Shown here piece by piece: positions 1-11,799 of a DNA stretch of 64,000 nucleotides. Below the pieces are notes generated by a model. It did no database searches and was not told where the DNA came from. It saw only the letters and a program-made list of their open reading frames with translations. The position numbers and the translations under genes were made by a program. Within the stretch, counting starts at the first letter, position 1; every line of letters starts with the position of its first letter. The stretch is from Isoetes taiwanensis (lineage: Eukaryota; Streptophyta; Lycopodiopsida; Isoetales; Isoetaceae): assembly GCA_021234155.1 (NCBI GenBank), contig JAJEKV010000078.1, positions 1,612,001 to 1,676,000 of the forward strand, in the 5' to 3' direction.

Positions 1-264
1 GAATGGCAATTGTTTGGTTCAAACATTTGGGCATTAGCAAAGCGGGGAAGGCTAGATCTGATCATTTGGATGAAGAAACCAAGCTAAAAGTCATCCAGCC
101 CGGCTTAACAACACCAAGGTTTCACCAAAGTCGAGGATGTGAGGAAAAAAAAGCGAGGCAATCCAAAGATCTTGACATTCCTCGGGTATTAAAGCTTTTG
201 TCAAAGAAACTATTACATTTCGAGTTTCTTTGTTGTTTTCATGTACATTTTCATGCACATATGT

Positions 265-627
265 GAACTCCTCTACTAATCTTAGTTTACTTGCTTTGAT
301 GTAGCCTTTTCGGTTTACTGTTTTGCTTCTTTGATATACATGTAAATGAGGTTTATGGGGTCATCTACTTGCTCTTGGAAGTATTTCATGTATATTATGT
401 GATATATATGTACATAGTGTAAGGATGTAAGATTAAATGTGCCGAAGTGAACTCCTTTGCCAATCTTAGTTTACTTGCTTTGATGTAGCCTTTTCTTCAT
501 TACTTTTTACTTAATGTATTATACATGTAAATGAGGTTTATGGGGTCATCTACTTGCTCTTGGAAGTATTTCATGTATAATATGTGATATATATGTATAT
601 AGTGTAAGGATGTAGGATTAAATGTGC
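265..627. repeat. Tandem duplication, about 184-bp unit, two copies
   Basis: The block starting 'gaactcctctactaatc' at 265 is repeated at 449 as 'gaactcctttgccaatc'. The match continues through 'gaggtttatggggtcatc' and 'gtgtaaggatgta' in both copies, so the period is 184 bp. Divergence is modest and the middle of the unit (around 310-335 and 490-520) is the least conserved part. No coding function is seen. The preceding 87-codon ORF at 3-266 resembles nothing I recognise. Confidence 0.85.
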
Positions 628-881
628 TATAAATTGATATTATACATAATCCCATTGTACATATGTAATTTTAATATGTACGATTCAATCAAATCTTTTA
701 CATGTACAAGCGGACCATATACCGGTATACATAGTATTTCTTACTTATGTACTTGGATATGTAAGGTATTCAATGCACGATCTTCTCCAACTTACATATT
801 TTCTTTTGCAATGTGCGGTGTCCCACGAAATTTGTATGAGCGGTTTGTGGAGGAGAATCAGTCTGAGATGTTGGTACTAGA

Positions 882-2600
882 ATGTTCGAATACACGAAAC
901 CAAGTTGCATAAGGAAATTGAAGGAGAGAAACACTTGCTGTTGTGTCAAGCATGAACAAGCAGAGAATTTCGTAAAAGCTTTCAACTCTATGAGGCGAGA
1001 AGTTTCACATAAATTCAAGGTTGCAATTGTGATGTATGTCTTTGTTGGTACACATGATGGGGTTTGTCGGGCACAAAAGCTTACATTTTGTAATGTTAGC
1101 ACTCTTTGGAGAAATGGTTTGCCAAAAAGAGGAAAGGGAAGAGTGGCACAATCGGAAGTGCATAAGGGGGATTGTGAAAAATGTGGTAAGCAAAAGATTC
1201 CCTTATGTCCAAAAAGAGACCGACGAATAATGAAGATGATGTTAAATGGCGGGGCTTGTTGTTATATGGACGAGAAGTCAAGGAAGGGCACTTCTAGAAG
1301 ACTAAGATTGGTGGAGAAGCAAACGGATGCTCCTTTCATGCTATCTCGCCATGTTTGATCACATGAAAAAGTTTGTGCATCACAACTTTGCGGCTCATTG
1401 GCGTAGCAAGGAATTTAGGAGAAGCATTCCGAGTCTAAGAGATGATTTTGTGATATCGTAGTAGACTTTGCAGAAAATTACATTCTGACCCTTCAAAGAA
1501 GTGCAAACCGAACATTGGAATGCAGGCGATCACTATTTTGGTACACATCACTCTCTTCAAGGTAAATGGTAAGTTGCGTAAAACTGTTCACTTATATGTT
1601 TCGATGATAGAAGTCATGACACACATTTTGTACAACATGCATTTCAACTTCATCTTGATGGTTGAAAGAGAATGGAGGATCTCACATGCGGTATCATCTC
1701 GGTATTGGTCGGATGGTTGTGTCTTTTCGGTTCAAATCGAGGAAGATCATTGTACTTCATATGCGTACCATTGTCGGCATGGCATTCGTGTACAATGGAA
1801 TTTCTTGGATCAGGGCATGGGAAGGGGAACATGATGGAGAGGGCCAAAGGCCAAGCAACTCTTGGCCGTGAGCAAAGAAGAGAGCATGGGATTGAAATAA
1901 AGGGTGCTCATGATGCCCGTGTTGTTTTGAGAAACAAGAAATCTCAAGTTAAGTAGAGTGTATTGGGAAGTGAAGGAGGCTGAGATTGGCAGGTCAAAGC
2001 CATTTGATGTGCAACCCCTTCTGGTGTCCAAAGTCAAACTCATGTATCTTCCATAAGTCCCGGAGGACCCAACCTTACCGATGGTTAGACCACTATCTTG
2101 TTTTTTTTGCGGTGCACAAAACTTTGAATGGCGTGCATGTGAGTCTATTCAACACTGTGGAAAGTGGACATTGAAGAAGCTAGTCCCATGTGCACATGCC
2201 AAGGTATGCAATTGAATGGAAACGGCGCAATGTTTGCAATGAGGTAGAGGAGTTACATGATGTGATACGCTTTGGTGATAATTTTGCTTTTTTTGCTCTT
2301 CCCGGTAATGAGGAAGATGTGCCATACTATGTTCTTGCTTGCACTAGAGAAAAGCATGTATTGGATCAAAAAAAGTCATTGATGATTACAAGAATGAGCA
2401 TCATGCGGTGACGCATCATATCGACTTACTATTATCATAAATTGCCAAGTTGCCATAACAAATATAAGCCGTTGGATGATAGAGAAGTATTGGTGCCAAG
2501 AGAGTCCTGTTATTGGAGCCAAATTTCCCATGAAGAAGATAAATCACAAAGGGTTAAAGGTGCTAGTGCAGCTTTTGCATTGTCGATGATGTGCATGAGA
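882..2600 (+). pseudogene. Degenerate transposase-like ORF (DFAENY / SDGC / GHGKG family)
   Basis: Frame-shifted pieces on the plus strand read as one ancestral protein. A Cys/His-rich N-terminal part (882-1358) has CCCVKHEQAENF and an HKGDCEKCG-KQKIPLCPK segment. VDFAENY lies near 1460, followed by ILVHITLFKVNGKLRKTVHL (1540-1595). YWSDGC lies near 1700, a QFKS-like FRFKSRK segment near 1730, and GHGKGEHDGEG near 1815-1850. Further on, CFFCGAQNFEW...CGKWTLKKLVP (2100-2190) and RFGDNFAFFALPGNEEDVPYYVL (2266-2335) look like a C-terminal zinc-binding and BAH/chromo-like part. The spaced acidic motifs suggest a DDE-type nuclease core; I recall proteins with these motifs as multi-copy, transposon-like families in plants and animals, but I cannot name the superfamily with confidence. 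At least six stops or shifts make it a relic. Confidence 0.5.
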
Positions 2601-4560
2601 TGTTGCTAGGAAGTCTTCGAAATGGTGGATGCCTTGGATTAGGTGAAGGCTTTGAATTTGCAGTGTGTTTTGTATTGTGTTACTTTTTGAATTGAATTGA
2701 ATTTGCGATGGGTTTTGTCTTGTGGTGAACTACACGGTTTGTAAAATATAGCATGGAACATGTTGAAGTTCAAATTGTAGACAAGTGCAAAAGGTACACA
2801 TAATTATATTTCTGGAGCAAATAGTACGATGTACACACTTAATAACTTAAGAAGCGGGCCTAATCACTATGTCATTTGGAACACAATATCTCAAGTACTA
2901 TTGCATCATGCACCTTTTCTTCCAACGGTTTTGGGATTTACATGTGCCGCAGCGGTAGCACTTCTTGCCGCTGGGCATTCTCGGCTATTGGAAGGCGGTC
3001 CACCCTATTGGCTGATCAACTACTTCGCAAAGGATGGTCTCCCCAAGGATTATGTAGTAAACCTTGGACCAAATAGATTTAGCAAATTGCTTCGAGTATC
3101 CGAATCACCGATTCTCTCAACCATTTCCCAAAGCTTCGGGAAGCATGGTATTCGACCTTGGATTAGTCCCCCTACTTGACATATTGGGAACTTAGATTTG
3201 TTTCTTCTATATTAGTTGGTTGAAGATCTACTTCACCGGTTGAAGAATTTGACACTTGTTTTGTAGATCATTCCTTACACCTACAATGCATACAAAATTA
3301 TTAGTATATCATGTGAAAGCTTAACTATATTACCTAAGTTATGTACATACAGGCTGTGTGTGCAAAAAGCTCTACAACATACAACATCTAAGCATAATTG
3401 TATTACCTAAGTTAGATACATACACGAAGATGTGCCCGTGTCCTCGACTTGTTTGCTATCCGATGTACCAAAGACACTCATCTTGTACCCCACCTTCATC
3501 ATCTTCACTAGATTCTTCTATTATTGTGAATCTCTTCAACGTGATGCTAGGCTTCTAAATTAGCAAGCAACCTCTATTGCAAAAGCTCCATAAACTATCA
3601 ATGTCTTCACCATATTGAGATTTTATGCATTTCACCATCTTGTGTCATTGTATGCACGTGAAGTATCAAATTGATGCTCTTGGACATAAGTGGTAAAGTC
3701 ATTTGCATTCTTCAAGCCTACAAACCACCAAATAGCCAACACAAATCTTTGTCTTCACCGAGTTAGCACTGGGATGCCATCTTGGTATGCGGAAGAGCAA
3801 CCCTCATTGAAGATACATTTGAAAGGAAGGTCAGTAATCATAACACATCTATTTCCAGGTATTACGGATACTTGAGGAGTGGAATATCCAAAGGAAAAGA
3901 GATATGTCCGTCCCATCATTGGCCTCTAAGAAGAGGGTCCAACATCTATTGCCACCATAAATGAATTTAAATCTTGGTATGCCTTGCTCATACAACTTGT
4001 CTACAATGGTCTAGTCGAACATCGAAGGGAAGATTTGACCAAACAACCAAATCCCAGCGGTTGGAACACCCGATTACAACAATGATTTTGACAATGGACG
4101 ACAAAAAGAAGACTCCATCGGGTAATTGGATTGGCACTTGAGTGCCATTATAGTCACCGGGTGCTGATTTACAATAGTAACCCAAAATGCCTTGGAGATC
4201 AAATATAATAAGCCTCATAAAGTAATCCAGGCGCTTAGGTTAGCCATACATCTAACGACCAAGCCTAAGGATAAGACAGAAAGTCTAAACTAATTCTAGT
4301 TTTTAACCCTTGATAGAAATTAAAGCGTTGCAAACAATTTCTTATTCAAATAAATTTCAAAGTACAATAGTCAATTAGCTTTAAATTCCATAAGTTGGAA
4401 TGAGTTTAACTACCACTCTTACCTTGGGCCGGTGACAACTTGTTTTGTCTCATCTCTTCTTCTCAAACCATATTCAATCATGGATTTTATTAATACATTT
4501 CTTCTGCCAAGTGCAAAATCCTTGTCGAACCATGTTGATGAAAACTGCAACAAACACAAG
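2601..4560. other. No recognisable gene; relic sequence
   Basis: This stretch holds an unrecognised 116-codon plus ORF (2829-3179) and a 76-codon minus ORF (3988-4218). Both lack recognisable motifs. The stretch lies between the transposase-like relic and the Ulp1-like relic and is probably decayed transposon sequence. Nothing else is supportable. Confidence 0.4.
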
Positions 4561-4619
4561 AATTAAGATCCGCTATAATAAAACATCCCAAAAGATTTAT
4601 GTGAAATATAAGAACAACT

Positions 4620-5070
4620 CACCATGCTTTTAGAATTCACTTGGGCATCCACAAAAGCTTGCATAAAGGCCATCACATAAAGACCGCAGCTTACATTATC
4701 ACGGTTGTTGTGGAACCTCCGAATAGTTTCCTTCTTCACCGTTGCATTCTTCACATATAATTCAACTCGTGAGCTAGAGTTGGTTAGATATGTGATGACA
4801 TCCTTATGAAACCCCGCACACACAAATGAGAACATGCAACTAAGATTTAAGCAAGCGGCGAAGGTACATATATTTGAAAGAAAATGCTCACATATTTAGG
4901 AGTTTGCTGTCCACTGTTATACCAGTCATGGAGTTCAACACAATAATTGCAGGAGAAGCCATTGAGGTGGTACTGCAATTTTTTGCAGACTCTAAAACAA
5001 AAATCACCAAAACATGATGGGCAGGGTCCTCAACTTGAACTGGAACCATAATATCTTGGCATTTACTAAC
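4620..5070 (-). pseudogene. Ulp1/C48 cysteine protease domain relic
   Basis: On the minus strand, 5070-4892 reads DIMVPVQVEDPAHHVLVIFV followed by AIIVLNSMTG. This matches the Ulp1 pattern in which a catalytic His sits before a hydrophobic strand ('HHVLVIF') and an Asp follows another strand; here the Asp position is Asn ('VLNSM'). After a break, 4835-4625 reads FHNNRDNVSCGLYVMAFMQ, the Cys-containing end of the domain. Ulp1-type peptidases remove SUMO and are often carried by plant DNA transposons of the Mutator and CACTA groups. The domain is split by stops or possible introns and the Asp is lost, so it is probably inactive. Minus-strand ORFs at 5110-5298 and 3988-4218 may be flanking parts of the same protein. 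Confidence 0.55.
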
Positions 5071-5299
5071 AACAACAATGCCTTGTAGCCCTTTCTCAAT
5101 AACTTACACTTACTGACCGTCCCATACTATTAGCATCCGGGCTAATCTTTTTAAATGCTGCCGATAAGTCAAAAGTTTTTCACGAAGGAAGAAAAGAAGA
5201 CATCTACGCCATTTGGATGTCAATGTGTGCTCACATACCTTCCTAATATGTCTAAATGTCTTTAGACATGTGCCTATCTTTAAACAATGTCTCCACACA

Positions 5300-7095
5300 A
5301 TATTTCGTGACCTTAATCAGAGGTTCAGCTTGGAACGGATAGAATGGAACCATTGTCTGAAGGTTATCCATGTCACTGCAAACCAAGCATCAATGGTAAC
5401 TAGCATAAAACACATATTTACTAATCCAATTACACTTACAGTTTGCTCAACCGATGTCCGGCTTCTAGTTCTCTTAGGCGGCGACACCCTTTGTATCTTT
5501 TCTTTTTCTTGACTCTTTCTAAGTTCACACCACTATCTTGTATCTATTCTATCCTCGGATTCCTCCTTCTCTTGCTTCACCACAACCACACCTTCATATC
5601 GTAGCCACATTCTCCACTAAAATTTCTTGATTACCGGTTGTATATGTTCTGTCTTACATGATTCTTCAATCTTTTTCGATTGTAGTTCCAACTAAGGCCA
5701 TAGATCCACTAGTTTCCTCTGTTTTACTTGAATAATAAAATGTATGAACATGCAATAACTAAATGCAATAAGTAGTTTTGACTTACCACTTGAAAACATT
5801 TCAAGTTGGCATTGGCTTTAGAATTGGTACCTTACGCACATTATGCAGAATGTTTTTCTTTGGAGTGTCGAAGACCTCTACAATAATATCTTTTTTTCTT
5901 TAGAGTGTCGAGGCGGCTTCATTGTTCTCCTCACGGGGTTCCAAAGATACTACAAGATAACTCATTGTCAACAACAAAGATAAACATCAAGAAAATGTAG
6001 AAATTAAACTAATATGGACACACACGTGTTTGCCACATTCAGCCCCTTTGCTTCAGAGCTCAATTTGTTGTGCATATGAAGCTACAATTGTAACTTTGCT
6101 TGTGACAAGTATGCGTTATTAAAAAAAAATGAGCTCAATTTGCTTCCTTATAAAATCCGACAAATTCATTTAAAACTAATTACTTACTTGATGTTCCTTT
6201 TCCTCCTCTCTCATGCTCTGCTACAAATGTGTTGAATGTGTTCAGAGGTGACCTAGATGTGGGCGGGGGTTGACTTATCATGCTTCCCTCCATAATAATC
6301 ATCTACACAACTTGAAAAATCAAGTGTCTTTGCAGGAGGATCTACTCTGTTGCTTCATCTCATCATAATGAGGTGAAATTGAAATACGATGAAAATACCA
6401 TAACCACATATCACATACCTTTCTCAAAGCTTCTTTATACTACCCATGTCACCTGCAGAATGAAAGCATTACCAATAATAACTAGATGACTGAAAAGAAA
6501 TGTACAATCCGTAAAAGCAATGTACAATCCAATTCCAAATGTATTCCATGTATCTCAGATGCGGAACTATGTACAGTTTTATGTACCCACATCCAAATGT
6601 AGAAAGCTTCCTAGAAAAAAGAATTCATAAATGCATTCCATGTAGCTGTATTAGATATATTAGATATATGTATTTGGAGCCAACTGTAGAAAAGCTTACT
6701 GGAAAATTGTAATTGCATTAAAATGTATCATAGAGTCACAAAGATGTATCAAAATGTTCCCCGGTGAAGACCACATGTTATACAAATGTACACACAAAGT
6801 GCTTACCTACTTATCCTATTTTCTTAGTACATAAAAGTAACTCCTCAATATTATCTGGCAACAATATACATCATGCACATTAATAATATGCATGTACTAA
6901 CATGATGTTTACACCAGCCTAGAAAAGCAAAACGATCCAACCCTACAAATCTTCACTTCAACCTACATTTTAAAACCCAAATGTAATTAATATACTACTG
7001 AAACAATTAATGCACAACCAATGCACAACTTCTAACTAATATCCATCTACCAATCTTACACCCGAACTAATAAAGAAAGACATGAAAGAAATCGA
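5300..7095. other. AT-rich sequence without a recognisable gene
   Basis: There are only short random-looking ORFs. A local duplication of 'tttctttggagtgtcgaag' / 'tttctttagagtgtcgagg' occurs near 5860 and 5895. The region lies between the Ulp1 relic and the coiled-coil pseudogene. Confidence 0.4.
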
Positions 7096-8319
7096 TTATG
7101 CATGCTTACCTTTTCCAATCAGCCCCAATGCACGAGGTAGATTCACATCCCATGTGCAAATGCACCCAGCCAGATTGTTCCTCGTGCTAGCAAGATAGGA
7201 GATACATAATAGGCGATGGGATGTACGCAAGATGCCAATACCACCGGGGGAGGAACCAAAACACCGCTGCGCAATTTGTGCTTGATCTGAAAATCGACAT
7301 TTGGTCTGCTTTCTGCAACCCAAAACCAAAGAAAGAGGAGGAGGCTGCAAGCTAAGGACCGAGGAGTGATCTAAGAACTCCCTCAACTCCAAAATCTTTG
7401 TGTCCCCCTCCTCAATTGCTCTCTTTTTTGAAGACCTTAAATTGAGTTCAGAATCTAGCTGCCTCAACTCAGATGCTTTTGCTTCCACTTCCTTGCTAAG
7501 CTCAGCTAGATCCTGCCCCCGCTTGCTCTTCTGCGCAATTGCATCCTCCACCTTCCATTTTATGTGCTCAAACTTCATAGCACTACCGTCACTTCCATCC
7601 ATCTCTTTGTTGAAATGCCTCCAACTCGACATCGATTCAAGTAATTAGTCTCGGCCTCATGGACTAGCTTAGAATATAGTGCCCTTTCCCTTCCTATGCT
7701 TCAAAGTCTCATTATATAGCCTGCAGTCTCGTCTCCTGTAAATTCTGCATCTCCTTACATATGCTTTCCTTCAAAGAGGATCTGCTCTCAAGAAATACAT
7801 TCAAACTGTCCAGATCCTCTTTTTTGTAGAAAGTATCATAGGACTTGTGGCCCTTGGCATTGCTGGACTTGACTGTTACAACTTCAGTCAAAACCTCGGA
7901 TTCTTTGACCTTGCTTTTAGTTGTGGCTGTTTTTTAACATCATCCCAATCAACCCATTCACCTTTTAAGTGTAAGGCAAATGCTCTAGCAAAATCAGGGG
8001 AACATAGTGATTACAGTACATCTTTCCTACCGAATGCAAACTCATACCACTTAAAAATTTCTGCCGGTCTTCCAACTTCACCACTCATCCTTGTACCCGT
8101 GCACGGTAGGTTCCTTAGATCCCCAAACTTCTGTCACTAAAGAGTTGTACTCTGCAAATTTTTCCTTGAATTTCATATTCGCCAGATCCCTTGCAAAAAA
8201 TCTTGGTCCTCCTTGCTGCAGCCAGGACTTCCAGACTTCAAATGTGTCCCTGCTTTGGAAGCCCTGGGAGATTTTCGGACTGATGCAGGGCCAGCACTCT
8301 TCTTTGGTGTCTTTGCCAT
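7096..8319 (-). pseudogene. Broken coiled-coil protein gene
   Basis: A start at 8319 gives a basic N-terminus MAKTPKKSAGPASVRKSP. It follows a splice-acceptor-like 'gcattgcag' and, further upstream at about 8457, a donor-like AAAG|GTACAA, suggesting a leader intron. The reading then jumps frame several times: FKEKFAEYNSLVTEVWG (about 8160-8100), EIFKWYEFAFGRKDVL and FARAFALHLKGEWVDWDDV (8020-7930), YKKEDLDSLNVFLESRSSLK (7830-7770), and a charged helical segment DLAELSKEVEAKASELRQLD (7520-7460). Stops and shifts separate these blocks, so it is a pseudogene or a decayed transposon accessory ORF. The family is not recognised. The last segment is heptad-like and should form a coiled coil. Confidence 0.45.
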
Positions 8320-8721
8320 TGTCTATACCTGCAATGCAACAAGAAATATCTTTTAATTGTCCTAAAGGTGCAACAATCGAGCTTGCACATGTAAACAAAA
8401 CCTAAAGTAATAAATTAAAAAGCGAAAAAAAAAAAAACTAGGGAAGAAGACGATTGTACCTTTGATTTGTTGAGAATGGCCAAGCGACTTCGGAAGAGCA
8501 TGCTTTAGTCGCTTGCAAGAGATCGAGGTGCCGGATCGCAGGGTAAAAGCAGAGAGATCAAATGACAAAGAAACAAGAACGGGGAAGAAAGAATTGGAGG
8601 GAATTTTCGATATGCCTATTTTCGGTCGAAAAAAAAAACCAAAATTCACGGTAATTATTATACATTTCTAAAAATGTATATGTATTAAAATGACCCAATA
8701 TTTTATCACCCTAACGTGCTT

Positions 8722-9858
8722 TTACCCAGATGCTAAGTGGAAAGCCCTTTTTGCCAACTTGTCCCAAGAACTAGGATATACTGACAATAGAACCTGTTGA
8801 CTATTCAAGTCACAATGGAAAAGACTCAGAAGCCACTGCCAAGCAGGTCGAACATGGTGACACAAGAAAAAGCAGTGCTCAATTGTCTCATCCCTCTGCG
8901 TGCAAAGAGGGCAGATCGCAGAGACTTCTGGACGAAATCGATGAACAACAGTGTTTACCCGCACGCATCTATGAGTGATCTGCCACCATAAAATGGATAG
9001 CTTAGGATGAAGCAATTTATCCCATACCCATCGCCAGACTGCTTTACGATGAGGCTCGGAGATAACTAAAGGCCACTTTGGCGATGGAGGCAACACCCCA
9101 GGATGAAGCAGGACCACATACATCGAGTGCACCAGGTGTTCCTCCTTAACACTGCCATGAACCACCCAGGGCTGGGGAGCCACGTCTTGTGGGTGTGGAG
9201 GAAGTATAGCAGCTACTTTTTCCCAAATGCTCCGGTCCCAACGAAGGAGAAGGAACTTCAATTTGAACTCATTCCACGTCAACAATCTTGTCTCATTATA
9301 CCATGCAGATACCGTGAGCACACCTGCTGCTCGCCACCGACGTTGCGTCAATGGATGGACAGAAGAGACCAGGGGACAGTCTGCATGACCGTCACCCAAA
9401 GGGATCCACCAACAACTGGCTGTAGGATCTGTGTGGGCCATTGGATGGAACTGAAACAAAGTGCGCACAGTCTCCCAGGCAGCTAGCAGCCCCTTGAGGA
9501 AAGGAGATGCATTAGGATATGGAGAAAGTGGATAGAATAATGCCCATGGGAGGAGAGGCCTAATGGATGGAGAGCCAAAGGAAATGCACTTCTGTAAAGA
9601 CTGGTGAATGAGACGCAGACCTGGAGAATTATCGGCATTATTGAGAATCCGCCACATGAACTTAGAGATCAGCACCTTGCTCTGGAGAAGAAAGTGAATC
9701 ATCCCCAGCCCCCCACAAAGTTTAGGCATAATGCACTTCGCCCAACTAACTTTAACATCAGCTCCTTCTCCAGCTAGTAGAGTATCTGATTTAGGCACAA
9801 GTGAAAACACTATTAACCGACTTTTAGATGCGTCTAATCTCCTTTGCTTTACTCTCAA
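8722..9858 (-). pseudogene. LINE ORF2 C-terminal fragment with zinc-binding domain
   Basis: An uninterrupted 378-codon ORF corresponds to the region after the reverse transcriptase of a plant LINE. It contains the conserved linker VSWAKCIMPKLCGGLGMIHF...KFMWRIL, then WWIPLGDG and WRWVWDKLLHPKLSILWWQI. The zf-RVT cysteine/histidine cluster ICPLCTQRDETIEHCFFLC (C-x2-C...H-C...C) follows. Endonuclease and polymerase parts are absent upstream, so this is a truncated copy, the typical outcome of incomplete target-primed reverse transcription. The long open frame suggests a fairly recent insertion, although the catalytic domains are missing. A second, more decayed relative lies at 11.8-12.65 kb. 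Confidence 0.8.
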
Positions 9859-11796
9859 TTAAACGATCAATTCGATATTAAAAAATACTCCTCCTTTGCT
9901 AGCAGTCTGCAACGGCCCACATTTATGGCTGAGCAGGATCCCAGCTTTAAGCATGAGTTTTTGGGGTTTCATAGCCTACTAGGTGCCTGATCACGTGTTG
10001 TTCCATTTTGCAACCCCTTGGCAAGCTTCCAATTCGAAATTTGCAACCCCCAACCTCTAATTTTGATTGCAAAATTTTTAAGTGGCATGTCTTGAACATA
10101 TCAAAGGATTTCATGGTTGTGGTTTTGTCTTTTGGAAGATTCGCATGTTTTATTAATAACCCAAACAAACAACAAATAATTGAGAGTTGGATTGTATTTA
10201 AGTTTGAGGTCCTGTAGCCATTCCAGTTGTTGGAAATGATCATGAGTAGCATAAATACTACCGCATCAAAAGCATAGCAAAAATTACAATGGCATCAAAA
10301 GCATAGCAAAAATTTCAATGGCTAAGACTGAGGTTACCTAAACTTAGATAGAGTGGCTGCCATATCTCAATGGATAGAATATTAGTTTCTTACAAGAGAC
10401 ATTATCTAACACCATGCAACATAAAATTTTTTGGTCTCCGTGGACGTTAAAAAAACTATTCTATTCTATTCTATTCTAATAAGACCAAACATAGAGATAG
10501 CATTTATATTATTTATATTTACAATATATATAATCATATTATATTTTCCTATTTTTTCTTTTGCCGTTCCTGGGCCATTCTCAACTAGGGCAACATTGCG
10601 TCTTTTTGGTCATCTACAATATGGAGGTTAGAGTTCTCCAAGTTAGACACATTTAGTTCAATTTCACAGGTCCATACCTGAGTTCCTTTCGACTTAATAC
10701 AAACCCTATTTTGCCAGGAGTAGAGCAAAAGAAATGTTCGCGGCGGCCTTGGCCGCCGCGATAAATTTCTTGTAATTCATATGTTAGATATCTGTTGATG
10801 AAATTAATTTCATTCCATTCCATACAGGATCCCCTATGCACTTTAGAGTTATGCCACATTATGCTCAATCAGAACCCTTGTTGAAACAGAATCATCATAA
10901 CATAATTGGATTGACCATTTAGCAAAAGAAGTTTAAGAATTCAAGAGCAACTGACGAATTAAAATCACATGGTCCTATTCATGATCTTTGGAGTTTTAAA
11001 GAAGAAATTGGCTCATTGAAACCACCATAAAAACCCTTCTTTGCACCATGCATTGAAGATGATCTACCCAAATTTTATTGCAGAGCTCTGATCTTTTATC
11101 AACATTTCAAGCAAATTCTTTGCCAAGGTTTGAGAAATCATTCATGCAACCCAAAGCAAAACTTATTAGCAAGCAATTCCAATGCAAATAGTGAAATATA
11201 TTGTAAATGGCATTCTTGGAGTCCTAATCTAGAAAACAAGTATAATTCATATGCTCTAGTCATCCTTTGTAGTGACAACAAGGATGAACAAAAACTGGCT
11301 AAATGGCGCATGCACAATTTCCAAAATACAAGCTCTTTAGCCATAATTCAAAAAGAGGGATGCATTTTCACTCTAGCGAAGTTGACACTTTGAAGACCTA
11401 CCAAGCAAGTCTACCAAAAGTCTTGCATTAAGAGCCATAGGATGCCACGAGTAATAGATTATTTTTTCCGGACTAGACTAGTTACCTTCTAGTAGGTGCT
11501 ATGAGGAATAGACAATGTGCTTTCAGGACTAGACTAGTCAAACTTCTTATCCCTTTCTCTTTTGAAGGACTAAAAAGGTTTATTAATCAAGAGTGAAAAT
11601 TATACAATGAAAATATCTCATCGATCTGTGTAAGCATAAGAAAATGCCTCTGGAACATGAGTTTGAAGCATTGCGTACTACTCCAATAGAGGAGACTAGT
11701 TGTGAAAGTTAATTTGAAGGTATTGAATTCTAAATAGGTCTTTCACGGCTAACTCCAGGGAGAAACATCTATAAGCCATTAGTATCTTAGCCTAGG
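9859..11796. other. Non-coding sequence between two LINE fragments
   Basis: This stretch is AT-rich with short ORFs only. It holds a (CTATT)n run near 10459-10483, a near-duplicate pair of 'catcaaaagcatagcaaaaa' units at 10264-10315, and a GC hairpin at 10739-10760. Paired 'ggactagactagt' blocks lie at 11470 and 11527. No gene is supported. Confidence 0.45.
10739..10760. repeat. Perfect GC-only hairpin
   Basis: The arms 'cgcggcggcc' (10739-10748) and 'ggccgccgcg' (10751-10760) pair over 10 bp with a 2-nt 'tt' centre. Weaker complementarity ('gaaatgtt' / 'ataaatttc') continues outward. It lies in an otherwise AT-rich stretch. Confidence 0.85.
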
Positions 11797-11799
11797 CTA

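Noticed and set aside
882-5070. Classifying the transposase-like and Ulp1 relics together as one Mutator element with Ulp1
   Set aside because: The acidic motifs do not match the Mutator transposase pattern I know, and no shared terminal repeats were found.
8797-9486. Plus-strand ORFs within the LINE fragment
   Set aside because: They are shadows of the clear minus-strand LINE ORF.
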